NCBI GenBank assembly: GCA_963422465.1
Contig: OY730170.1
Span: 2,828,379 to 2,892,378 of the forward strand
Direction: 5' to 3'
DNA: 64,000 bases
Origin: Lichina pygmaea
Taxonomy: Eukaryota; Ascomycota; Lichinomycetes; Lichinales; Lichinaceae
The stretch's first letter is position 1. Each line of letters begins with the position of its first letter. The position numbers and the translations under genes were made by a program. This document shows, in pieces, positions 1-11,092 of the stretch. The notes beneath the pieces were generated by a model, which made no database searches, was not told the origin of the DNA, and saw only the letters and a list, made by a program, of their open reading frames with translations.

Positions 1-1
1 G

Positions 2-1015
2 GAGGGGCAGCCAGCGTATGCGGCGACGGGTTTGTGCCAGCGCTGCTCGTCGGCCTTTCTTCCCAGCATCCCGGACGAGGAGAAGAGCAGCGCACCAGAC
101 AACAGCATCGAATTCGAGTCGGTCAAAGTCTCGCCGCACTTTTCAGATGGAGGTGCCCGTAACAGCTCGCTGCTCCGACCAGTCCCGACGTCGCCGCATC
201 ACTTTTCGTCCTTTACCGCTAGCTATGGCTACGACGATGATGAACAGGCCTACATTGTCTCTCCGCTCGGATCGCCGGAGCGAAGTGGTTACGACGATGA
301 CGAACAGGCCTACGTCGTCTCTCCGCTCGGATCGCCGTATCGAAGGACCCAAGTAGTCGCGTCGCCTAGTCTTCCTTCCCCGTCTCAGGCGACCCTGTCG
401 ATCATCTCGTCCTTCAACCCACCCTCGCCTTCACCTCCCATCTCGCCCGTCGTTTCGTCTCGCGTGCCCATTCCGTCATTGGCTTCGACCGCGGCAACGA
501 CGGAAGGCACCGAGTCGAGCTTCGTGACGGCGCCGGTCAGCATAGGCAGCATGCCTGGTATCCTCGAATCAGACGACGCCAGCAGCGAAATCATCGACCA
601 CTACCGACCGTCGGTATATATGTCGTGGCAGACAGGCAGTCCGCCACCGCGCCCGCCACCGTTCCCGCGCGACGACGTCTTCCCCAGCGCCGAGCAGCCT
701 TTCCGAGACGACGAGTCTTCGACGAGCCGTGGCGGCGGCCCGGCCCGCGCTACGCGCACGAGAGAATCAAAGACCTTCTCCCGTCGCTGGGCCGACTTTT
801 ACACGCTGACCCGGTCCACGTCGCGCGCCAATAGATCCGTCAAGGCCGTCGATCACATGACGGTCGACGAGCAACGCGAGGTGCAAGCGGCGTTGCATCA
901 ACAGCAGCATCAGCATCAGCAGCACAATCACCAGTATCAACAGTGGCGGCAGCAGGACGAACAGGAGAATCACCTGAAGGCGCAACGGGCACGTGCCAAC
1001 GGGGGGACGATCTGA
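2..1015 (+). CDS. 3' part of an unrecognised low-complexity protein (5' truncated by the window edge)
   Basis: The frame is open from the left edge to a TGA at 1013–1015, giving at least 337 codons, so the true start lies outside the window. I do not recognise the family. The protein is rich in Ser, Pro and Asp. It holds two tandem copies of a 20-residue unit beginning YDDDEQAY and containing VSPLGSP, encoded by a 60-bp repeat from about 230 to 350. A proline-rich stretch (SPPPRPPPFP) follows, then a basic block with KTFSRRWADFYTLTR, then a Gln/His-rich tail. The composition suggests an intrinsically disordered C-terminus, perhaps a cytoplasmic tail or scaffold region. That reading is inference. 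The gene converges on VNX1. Confidence 0.6.
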   Translation, partial: EGQPAYAATGLCQRCSSAFLPSIPDEEKSSAPDNSIEFESVKVSPHFSDGGARNSSLLRPVPTSPHHFSSFTASYGYDDDEQAYIVSPLGSPERSGYDDDEQAYVVSPLGSPYRRTQVVASPSLPSPSQATLSIISSFNPPSPSPPISPVVSSRVPIPSLASTAATTEGTESSFVTAPVSIGSMPGILESDDASSEIIDHYRPSVYMSWQTGSPPPRPPPFPRDDVFPSAEQPFRDDESSTSRGGGPARATRTRESKTFSRRWADFYTLTRSTSRANRSVKAVDHMTVDEQREVQAALHQQQHQHQQHNHQYQQWRQQDEQENHLKAQRARANGGTI

Positions 1016-2345
1016 AAGAGATCTGAAAGGAATTGATCCTGAGTGGGTTTGTACGACCAGGAGAAGTCTTTGTCTGACTTTTCACGTGTCGATATCTTGT
1101 TGTCACGAGTTTGGGTATCACCTACCTACTCCCTACCTACCTAGTACCTACTCCGTACCTAGTATCTACCTATCGCTATCTACCACCTACTGTGCCTACC
1201 TACTACCTAATTTTACCTACCTACCTACCTACCAGTAGTAGTAATATACAAGGGTACAGCACTAGAAACAACCACATGCCAATACTTTAGCCCTGGCCTT
1301 GGGTTGATGACCGCAGCCCTAGCTCCAAATCAAGTACTTCCGTACTTCGGGACTGATCTACGTATCTTTGTCCGTCCACCTGTCCTCGTCCGGCCCCTCG
1401 TCCTTTTCCGTCCAATTCTTCTGCCATACTCATACATTTGTCCACGGTATCCATTTTCATCTGCTGCACGTACTTCCGGACTTCTTTTTCTGGTCCCTGC
1501 CAGACAGACATATGATATCCATCAGAAGACATTATACCTCATACTGTACGTACTATAACGTATTATCCGTAGTTTAACCAAAGGAAATGAAAATTCAGGA
1601 AACTTGAGGATCGAGGAGCTGAATCTTCTTTGAATATAATGTGTGGAGAGGGGGGGGGGGGGGGGGGTGGGGAGGGATCGGAATACGGGAGTACAGGAGT
1701 ACAGAGGTACATAAGTATGGATGTGTACAGAAGTAGAGTACACTCTGTAGGATAGACAATACGTACTGATATAAAGAAGAAGATGATGAAAAAAGAAGAA
1801 GCAGAAGAATTCTCAACACACATGTACATATGTACATGTCAAGTGGGTACGTACAGTACGTACGTACAGTACATACGTAATGACTACCACCACAACAAGG
1901 CATCCCTTCCCCATCCCCCTTTCCCCTATCCGGCCTCTCCCTGTTCACCTCCGTTCACCCAAATTCAATCAGGAAATTTCAAGACAGAAGTGTTTTACAC
2001 AACAGGGTATGCTGGACAAAGGAAAACAGAGGAAAGAAAGACAGAACAAAGTAAAGGGGAGTAAAAGACGGCGGGGGAAGGGAGGAGAAAAGGAAAGAAA
2101 AAAGCTAGGCAAGTAGGCGATGAGCTCGCACGAAACTGGTTTCACGGATGAGTGGTGGAGTTGGCTGAAACAGGAAAGCATGACGATCTCTTGTCTCTGT
2201 CTTGATAAGAGATTGCTTCGCGTCCAGCGGTAATTGATCACGATTACGACGACGATGATGATGGTGGTGGTGATTGCTGTACGTAACGTAGTGGGGTTTG
2301 TCATTAACGACCACTTTGACCTTCGCTTCCCCCCTCTCGTACCAT
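1016..2345. other. Convergent intergenic region with simple repeats
   Basis: No gene is supported between the two convergent stops. The stretch holds a degenerate CCTA/TACC repeat at about 1117–1233, an 18-base G run at 1650–1667, and several TACGTAC words near 1850–1876. Short open frames here are low-complexity and lack family signatures. Confidence 0.6.
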
Positions 2346-5300
2346 TTACCAAGCCCTCCCGCTACGCCCCCTCCCGATCGTTCTAAATGTTTCCTTGTCC
2401 GCCGCCGACGTAACGGTACCGGCGCCCCCACCAGCTTTTCCGGCAACGAGACCGCCGCCACCGAAGGAAGTGCTGCCCATCGGTGGCAATGCCGGTGAGA
2501 CGATCGGATCAAAACGGCTGCTGCCGAAGTTGGCCACCGCCGTCTTGCCGCTGAGATAGAAGCCCACGATGATGACGAGGTAGCTCAGGAGCAAGATGCT
2601 GCCCTTGAAGTAGTTGCTCTTGCCTTCGCCGTACATGTAGCTCAGCAGGAAGACGCACAGCGTGAGCGTGACCATGTCCCATTGCGGGAAGATCAACCTG
2701 GAGGTTTCGCACGTTAGCTCGCTCGGGGGTTGTCGAGGCGCGGAGGTGTAAAGGGCATTGGAATGGCGATGCTTTCCGGGAGCAGAAAGATAAAGGGCCG
2801 AGAGGGCGGTGGATGGAAGAGAAACCTACGTAAATGTATGACTCAAGAGATCGGTGGCCGACGACATAAAGTGTGCCCGAACACCGGAGTACAAGACCAA
2901 AGCCGGAATCTGCAAGAGGCACACTTGAAGCGCGTAGGCCGAGCCAATCTCCATCGACAGAGCAATGTTGCCGTTCATCGCGAAAGAAATGGCATTCTGA
3001 GAGCAGCGAACGACAGTCAGCTCCACGACCACTGGGTACGACACACCCGGACTTTAGGGGCCCAACGAACCAAGAATTCGGTCGTGTTCGGCACCAACGC
3101 AAAGAGCGTAATGCCCACAAACTTCTCGTCAATGTCGACGTTGTCGAGAACGATGTCTACCGTGTTGACCAGAATCTCGGCGATGATGGCGTACAGCACT
3201 GTCGCTCCCAGCAGGATCACGGCGCTCTTCGTGCGGCCCCAGTTCGGTGCGTCGTGGCTGACGCCGCTGGAGATCGCCTCGATCGTGGCCGCGTCGTCAT
3301 CATGCACGGCCCCCGCCCGAGAATGGCCAGAGCGGGGAACGTGTGGTGAGGGATGGGAGCCGGCACCCGATTTGGACGGGGTCGCTGCCGCTTCTCTGGC
3401 GGCAACGGTTGCGGCCGTCGCTGCGACCTCGACGACCTCGCGCGCCAGGTTGCGGTTCTCTTGCTCGGACAAGCCCGGGATCTGAACAAAGGGACTGGAT
3501 GCCACGCCCGTACCGCCGCCGCCGCCGCCCTCGCGCGGCGGGACCATGTGCGGGCCTGTCGTCGTCGTCGTCATTGCCGCGATCGTGTTTGCCCGAGTCA
3601 CCCCCCTCCTGCCTGGACCAAGTCCTGCTTGGTTCATCGACTGCCCCAGGACCCTCTTGTACAGCTGAGAATCCCGCACGGACGAGCGTGAAGCCAGATC
3701 GGACTCGGTAGTGCCGGCGTGGTGTCGTGCCATGCTGCTGTTGGGTCCAGAGTTGATGCTCCCTCTTGCGTCATCGTGTTCCGTGCCGCCGACGGCGGGA
3801 TCGTGGTGCGTCGCTTTCTTCTCGTCGACTTCCGTGTTCCAGATGACGGCGGCATGCGTGCGCAGCGTGAACCACAAGCCGATGACGTAGGAGAGAAACA
3901 AGAGAGCGGCGGCCATGAAGCAGTACGGCCGAACGGCGTCGTGGTAGAAGCGATCGTTGACGGCCGGTACCTGCGAGAAGTAGCAGCGTCTACAATCTCG
4001 GCTAGTGGTGTGTTCGAGCGTGTCGACACAGGATTGGCAGTTGAGCTCATGCTGCAGAGCGGTTAGCACGTCGTCCTACCATTCCCAGCAGACCGGCCCC
4101 GGGGATACACGCTTACAGTGCCGTAGATCTGGTAGAACAGCGTAGGGCTAAAGGCGGCGATGACGGCGAAGAGGAGCATCGTCGACGTGACACCGGCTGA
4201 TTTGGCGTTGAACCTCTGGGTCTTTCGTCTCAAGGCGCCAAAGCACATGGAGATGCCCGGGAGAAACAGGATGCCGGCAAAGATGCTCCCGATGACGCTA
4301 CCTTCGACCAGCTGCCCCTTGCCTTCGGCGAGAGCGACGCAGTAAAGGTAGACCTCGACGACGGTGGAGAAGAAGGCGTTGATGGCGGCACCTACGCCCA
4401 TGGAGGACTGTGCCGAGATCGAAGCGACGGCCTGGCCGATGAAGTAGGCCAAGGGTATGACGGAGACCAGAGACAGCAGGAAGATCAGAGCCGGGTGGGT
4501 CACGAAGTTGCTCATCTGCAACGCCACCTTGAGGATATAGTAGTCGAAGATGACGAAGACGACGACGCTCACGAGGTTGATCAGGAAGATGTTGGTGCCG
4601 TCGATAGTGTACTTCCAGTACTTCAGACCGGCCGCCCGATAGGTGCACACCAGGATGGACGACGACGGCGATCCGGTCCCACGCGAGCCACCGTCGGCGG
4701 GGTGGAAGGAGAGAGCGAGGGGGTGTCTGCGGAGGTGCGAGTAGAGCACCATGGTGATCTTGCCCATCGGAATCCAGAATACGAGCAGCCAACAGACGAG
4801 AGAGGCGACCAGGAGCAGCGGCGCCATGAGGCCGTAGAAGCAAACGAAGAAGATGACCCTTCCGAGATTCCACTCGCCGCGTCCGAACAGTCTCCGCTTT
4901 GTCCTGGCCCCGTTCCGGCCGTCGCGCGATCGAGCCCAAGTCCGACCCAGCAGACTGTCGCCCTCGGTCGCCGAGTCCATGCTGCTCCTGCGGCGCCCGA
5001 CGACGGAGCGGTTGCCACTCTCGCCAAAGAACATCCGACCGTCTTCGAGATCGCCGCTCTGCCACTGCTCGTACTCGGTGATGCTCCGTCCCTCGCCCTC
5101 GTCCTCCTCGGCGTATGCGTCGTCCTGATGAAGCCTCACGAACTTGCCAAACGGATACAGCAGGTAGGACGCAAGTCCGAGCAGGATCGTACCGTACTCC
5201 ATCCCGCCAGCCACCCATCCTATCAACACGCAGGCGGTGCCACCTATCGCAGCCGCGCATGCGAGCCACCAGCCAAAGAAGATGGTCCACATGAGGTTGA

Positions 5301-6420
5301 CGACAAAGACCCAATTGTTCACCTGACCCCCGGGCGACGAGTGGATGTCGCCCTCGGCAAATTTCTGCACCGATCTGTTCTTCTTGTACAGGGCTGGCTT
5401 CCACACACGGATACCAAAGGGGTGCGTCTTGTTGATGGCCTGCTGACGGTCTTTCAGCGTGAAACTCTCTGCATCGCTGATATCCCCGTCGTCGTCGTCG
5501 TCTTCGCCCTCCTCGTCGTCGTCGTCGTCGTCCTCATCTTCCTCGTCCTCCTCCTCCGCGCCCACCTCACTATCATCCCGGCCGTCCTCGGGACGTATGG
5601 TCCCGTCTCCTCCAGAGCCATCCGACGCTCCTTCTGCGTCTTCTTCTCCTTCTTCTTCTTCTTCTCCTCCTTCTTCTTCTTTCCCTTCTTCTTCTTCGGG
5701 GACGTCTTCGATCACCCTTTTGCCTGAGTCTTGGCTGCCACTATCAGCTTCCCGTGCTGACTCGACCGGAGATAGTGTCGTAGGTTGCACTGTGCCACGA
5801 CGCCGTAGCGACGACGCTTGCCTCCTCAGCGTTCCTCGACTCGTGGCTCCGGAAGACACGTTTTGGGTGCGACGAGCGAGCTTGGCCTCAATCTCAGCGA
5901 GATCGTCATAGGTTGAAAACTCTTGTCGCCGACGAGGGGTCTGCGCATACGAGGATGCTCGTCTTGGCCCTGCTGGAGATTTCGTCTCCGAGGCGCCCTG
6001 GTTGCCTGGCCTTCTGTGCCGTAACATCGAGGACGCACGCCAACTCAACCGCGGTTCCTGGCTTCGCTCCAATCCCGATGTACCTTCTTCCCGCGAGTCG
6101 CTTCCTGCTTGCTCAGATGGTGCTGTGCTGTAAGAATCCATAGACCCTGGAATCGTTTAGTCAGAGTCGCGCCGGAGATTTAGCGTGACTGGGTAGCTCC
6201 TTCTGTTCCAGGACATACCATAACTCCCTTGATATGCTGGCAATGTGGCATCGTCTTGCCTCGATACGCTTCTGGAGCGGGCACCTGGCATCGCCTCCAC
6301 CATCGACGCATTGTCATGCTGTGCTGATCTTGATCGGGACTCTGGCGGTGGATGTGTCCCATCGCTTCCCGACCCCGCAGAAATACTGGCCGACCCGGCG
6401 GATGGACGTTCGTTTGCCAT
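2346..6420 (-). CDS. VNX1: Vnx1-type vacuolar monovalent cation/H+ antiporter (CaCA/CAX family)
   Basis: Five exons: 6420–6219, 6146–4117, 4051–3071, 2996–2830 and 2697–2346, coding 1,243 aa. The long cytosolic N-terminus carries an acidic Glu/Asp tract at about residues 217–292. A YccF-like pair of membrane segments follows at about 344–405 (starts NNWVFVVNLMWTIFFGWW), then another near 505–545. The first exchanger repeat starts near 580 and the second near 1015–1160, with PNTTEFLNAISFAMNGN and EIGSAYALQVCLLQIP. This architecture matches yeast Vnx1, which exchanges Na+ or K+ for H+ at the vacuole, rather than the shorter Ca2+ exchanger Vcx1. The first in-frame ATG after an upstream stop is at 6420. 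The exon 3 donor (GTTCGT) is weak; a GTGTGT donor nearby would add eight residues. A large Ser/Gly-rich loop separates the repeats. Confidence 0.9.
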
Positions 6421-7259
6421 CCTGATGAGGCTAGAGGGTAAGAACTGTAGCAGGGCATCAGTCAACTAACGGTTTTGCCGACCGGAAAGCTTTGTGGTAA
6501 TAGAACGAGAGCAGCTCCTACCGTGTTGACTATCCGCAGTCTACCTACCGGTTGCAGTCCCAGGACCGTGGTCGAACGGGACTGTCTCTTCCCAGACCAT
6601 GGCAGGCCAACTATTATAAGATATTGCTTGGGTGGTGATGGTAGCGGCTATTGACCGCCTTATCGATCAACCTCAGGGATCAGGTTTTACGTTTGGCTCG
6701 TGACCGGCTGCTTGATCCCATGCGCCTCCTCTTAAATGTACTTATATCCAAGAACTTTTGATTTCCGTATACTTTCTCCATAGATATCGGTACAAATCTA
6801 CATCTGTAGCTCGTTGCCCGAAATCTCGGAGCGATGTCGCAATCAAAGGTCAGCTGGGCCCTGAACTACGCTACTTGATGTCACCAAAGGACCTCTCTTG
6901 AATGACTCCTGATCAACAAAGATCGGCGGACGGCTTGGCATGACGCCCTGTTGGCAAGAGTACCAGAATTCTATCACTGTTTGGGGATGCTCCTATTGAA
7001 ACTCATTCAGAATGTCCACTACAAATCCCGTGACATGACTGCGCTACACACAGTAGATGCTACGAGCACCTGTGGCAGAGGGTCGCAAGTGTTTCAAAAA
7101 GCTGTTTGCAGCTTGAGTGTTTGGGAAGTGATCCAGCCCTTGCAGACGTGGGCTCCCATGCCTTCTTGGACTCTCTTCACTGAGGCACGGCTTCTCTTTT
7201 TTCCTTCTCCTGTCCCCTTTGTCGTTTACGTGTCGGGACACCTCTACGTGCTTTGTGGG
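6421..7259. other. Gene-poor region upstream of VNX1
   Basis: I see no supported gene. The VNX1 promoter should lie in the right-hand flank of its ATG. The rest has short frames without recognisable motifs and is lower in G+C than the genes. Confidence 0.5.
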
Positions 7260-9005
7260 CTGTTAGGACACACTCAGGTAGCAAAATGCCGAAAAGGTCC
7301 ACGGCTGACCATATCGTACAGCACAGGAGGCTAGCTAGCGGTCCTAATAGAACACACTACTCCCTTCAGTCGTACCTACTGTACGTACCGCCGCATGTTG
7401 TACTGTACGGTACCGGTAGAGGTCGTACTTTGATCATGTTATGAGCCCGGTTAGACGTCGGAGACTGAGGATCGCGAGAGGAGGCAGCTGCTAGAGTCGG
7501 CCACTTCGGTTAAGAGCCACTGGGCAGCTCCTTGGGCTGACCAACCAAGCTTATGAAGAGCCACGACGAAGGGACAGCGGCCGCCCAAGGAGGCTAAAGA
7601 ACAGCCGCTAGGCAGCCAGCCGGCAATGTCGTCCTACAATATGAATTTGTTGAGCAGCACCCCGAAGCTGAAAGGGACAGAGGATTATCCGTCATGGGCC
7701 ATCAGAGGGGAGATGCTGCTCAACCGAAAAATATTTGGCAAGCCGTGGAGCCTTTTGAAGACGAGCAGACAGTGGCCGAGTCATAAGGGAAGGATGCGAT
7801 GGCCAAAATGACGATATTTCCCACTGTACGACCAGATCTTGAGTACACACATGGTATCAAGACAGTTAAAAGGCTCTGTGACATGCCAAGGCAGCCGTGC
7901 TGCCAGTCTGGATTCCCTGCGAGGCACATTCTCCTGCAAGGCTTGGTCCAGACATCGCTTGGAAGATCTACTTCAGTCAATGACTCCGTCAATACAATCA
8001 AGAGGCGAGGAAGATAACTCAATCAGCTAGACCCAATGTTGCCAGAATGGATCATTGTCAGCCGTCTCGTACAAACATTAAGAAGATCCTTTGACAGCTT
8101 TGTATCGTCAACAATTCAGAGCGTGTGTCGGGAGCATCCACCAGATTTCAATGGCATCATCTCCCAGTTGCTGGATGAGAAACTCCCACGTGAGAGCCAT
8201 TGATGGGGCCAGCATGGCCCTGATAGCCGTGAAAGATCAGAAGTGTGCCTACCGCAAGACATCTGGACACTCAGGAGAGAAGCTGGCAACTCCATGCGGA
8301 GCTGAACCCAATAGGACATCACCGAAAGGCCAAAGGCAATGAATATAAGATGCCTGAAGGACTTCTCCAAAGAATTCGAATTAATAGGTTCTGATGGCAA
8401 CTTCTGTCAAAGGAAAAAATACTTGGTATGTGAATTCAGGAGCTGTGAATTGTCTAGACACTGCCACGGAGCAGCCGGAGGAGTTTTATGTGGAGTTGCT
8501 CCATGGTATCAGCCAGCCTGAGCCACGGCAGTCAGAGCCGCGGCGATCCAACAAGGGGAAGGCGGCTATAAAAGGCCCGCCGGCCTAATTCACATCTGAA
8601 AGGGAAGAACTTGAAGATGAGTTGGACCAAGGAGGCTGTATCTTATGGCTACACCACCTACCGGTCCATCTACCCACAGCACAGACTGATCTGGAAAAAC
8701 AGATAATGCTTCGATGCGACAATCAAGATGCTGTTCACGTGTCAATGACTTTCACGTACCACTAGCGCAGCGAACATATCGGATTCTAGTATTATTACGT
8801 CCGCTACTAGTCTGACGAGGTTCCAGAGCTTACGACAGCCTTCTCTTGCTCCTTTTGCTGGCTACGGTATCAGGACTTTTTTGGACATGACAAATCTCTT
8901 TGCTTGCAGCTGAAAGGCGGTCAAGAAGCAAAATGCCGGGAAGGTCGTACAGCTGGCTCCATTGGAGACCAGCCAGTGGAACACGCCTCTCTTCAGTCGT
9001 ACCAC
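7260..9005 (+). mobile_element. Relic of a Copia-like (Ty1) LTR retrotransposon
   Basis: Two related, diverged stretches (about 7260–7440 and 8909–9003) share blocks such as agcaaaatgccg and cttcagtcgtacc in the same order and orientation. They look like old LTR remnants. Just inside the left one, near 7626, is the start of a Copia-type gag-like region recognisable by a LLSSTPKLKGTEDYPSW block. No intact enzyme domain is visible. The element is broken in many places and far shorter than a full Copia element. The difference between its ends suggests an old insertion. Ends are approximate. Confidence 0.55.
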
Positions 9006-9614
9006 TGGATACTCTGGCGGGTATTCTTCGTCCCAGAGTATTACCCTCTACGTAGTATTCCTGCCTTCTAACGGGGACATTACTCCTCCTGTCTGACCTC
9101 CGGGTGTGGCATTGAATTGATAAACATCAGCTTTTGAGATCTCGTGGCTGAGCAATTTTGCACCAGCTCTAGATCCTTCACTATGCTCACTTGCACCTCC
9201 CATCAAACGATACCTGCTCGCCGACCACCGATGTCTCCCCCCTGTATTCCATTTCAACCTCTAAGACGTCCTAAGATCGTTCCGGTAGAGCTAGGCCCTG
9301 CAATGGTTTGACAGTCGTTTGTGATGAAAGCGAGTGCGCCAAGATCCCGACCTCAACCTCCGTCTGACACAGTCAGATCCAGCATTTGGACACTGTAGCC
9401 AACGAGTGGAAAAATCTATTCACTTCTTGCGTATGGGGAAACAAGCGCGCTCATGCAGACCATGAAGATCCTCGGCGGTGACTGACCCGGAATTGGGCCG
9501 AAGGCCGTTCGATAATGAGCTGCCCACCGTCATCGGAGCTTAGTACAGACGGCCCGTAGCCATGTGAATCCGCATGGCGTTCCTGGTCCTGTCCTGCCTT
9601 GTTGAGCCGGCCGA
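9006..9614. other. Non-coding flank between the Copia relic and the small secreted protein gene
   Basis: Nothing beyond short unconvincing frames is seen. It includes the 3' flank of the minus-strand gene that ends at 9615. Confidence 0.5.
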
Positions 9615-10030
9615 CTAGCGTATTGGCTTGATCCTGAATTGTCCAGGTTTAGGCTGAAGAGACGGCCTGATATTCCTGAAGTCGAACTGAGTTTGAAAGC
9701 GATCGTACAGCTCCTGTAGCCTCTTCTGGACATCGATTGCTGCGGGCGATGGGCCTGGATTGGGGCAGTCCAACCGTAACTTCTTCGAGCACCTTTTGAC
9801 ACAATACCGCAGATGCCTTTTCTTGATGTGGGGTCAGAGCTTGACATCTGCTTAGTTTTGCTAGAGCGGAAGAATAGAAGACATACCCTGCTTTGACATT
9901 CCCAGATACAGTCTTCACATGCTCTTAGTTGTTCCTCGGTGAGATTATCCGCACCAGTGGCTTCGCCGAGAAATTCAGCCAGATTGACGGTCACCCAGAG
10001 GGCTCCAAGTAATAGCCAGAGGATGCGCAT
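9615..10030 (-). CDS. Small secreted cysteine-rich protein (candidate effector or secreted signal)
   Basis: Two exons, 10030–9887 and 9821–9615, separated by a 65-nt intron with a GTATGT donor, a CTGAC branch site and an AAG acceptor. The product is 116 aa. It starts with a clear signal peptide (MRILWLLLGALWVTVNLAEF). The mature part has six cysteines at residues 38, 41, 45, 55, 59 and 67 (spacing C-x2-C-x3-C-x9-C-x3-C-x7-C), then a basic, Pro-containing tail with LQELYDRFQTQFDF. I do not recognise the family. Size, secretion signal and even cysteine number fit fungal effector-like proteins, but function is unknown. It stands alone in a repeat-rich, gene-poor stretch. The acceptor choice is an inference: other AGs give different C-termini, and this one gives the most protein-like frame. 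Confidence 0.55.
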
Positions 10031-11092
10031 GATGAGAGCAGATCACGGTAGACGGTGCTTTTACTCTCGGTGCTTGCGCAAAGATAGGGCAACGGTATTA
10101 TATGAAGTGACCCGTATCAAGAGCTCTTTGGATTCTGTGCAAGGTAACACAATGTACGTACAGAATTAAGTACGTACGTACGAATATCGCACTCGAGTTA
10201 GAGGCCAGTGGGGGCGTGCCGTAGACGCATGTCCCACGCTCATATCGTATACGTACGTAGCTATCTCCAGCCGATGGATACTTCTTGGCAAGCTTCGATG
10301 CGACGTTTCGTGGGACGTCCGCATACTGCCTGTAGCGCGACTTCAGTAGCCATGACAATTTCACAGGGCCAACTCATACGTAATGTAGATCCGGACTTGA
10401 TCTTCTGTCTCATCTGCATGTGGCAGCAGGTGAGCTCCCCGGAGTTCTGAAATGGCGCACTCCTAGAGCTGTTCAAGGCTTGAAGACCACAACAGTTTTT
10501 CCCTCGACGATGCTGCGTTGGAAGACACTTCCCTGCAAGCTGTAAAGAGCCCTGTCGATTTGCAGACAGCTTCGATCCACAAGATGCTTTGGATGATCAA
10601 TCTCGCGCTCACAGCGGAATCCGATGTAGCAAGTGCCATGACATCCTCAAGGGCATTCACTGTTCGGTCAATGAATAGACCTGGCTCACGATTTTAGCAT
10701 TGCAGGCAGGACCCTGAAAGTGCCTGATGTTTGAGGTTCAGCTTGCTTTTCGCTACGATGCATACCGGTACGACTACGTACGTAACGAACGGGAGTACGT
10801 AACGTACACCGACAAGACTGATCAGCCGACATGGATCACATGACCTGGCGCCCCTGGCCTGGCGTACTCTCGAGTACGTACGAGTATGCACATTACGGTA
10901 CGGTACGGTACAGTGAGAGTTGGGAGACGATTAGAGCCAGCTGTGCAGAATTTGCCTGGCACGGGATGATACCAATAGCGACTTGCTCAGGCATCTCGTC
11001 GTACTTGTCAAGCCGGGGTGTCCCTCTACAGTGTTCTTATATCTCTGCCGACCTGTCTTTCCGCTGACCCACACCGCTTGCGCTTCTTCAAA
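10031..11092. other. Divergent intergenic region between the secreted-protein gene and RPT6
   Basis: The stretch is rich in TACGTAC words (about 10150–10181, 10768–10802 and 10870–10910). A minus-strand open frame near 10660–10490 ends in EGKTVVVFKP and could be a decayed gene scrap, but I cannot assign it. The RPT6 promoter lies at the right end. Confidence 0.45.

Noticed and set aside
4495-5727. 410-codon plus-strand open frame
   Set aside because: It is antisense to VNX1 exon 2; its poly-Phe/Val stretches mirror the acidic tract of the true protein.
10463-10660. Minus-strand frames with EGKTVVVFKP, possibly the end of a dehydrogenase-like protein
   Set aside because: Too short and motif-poor to assign; no upstream exons could be found.
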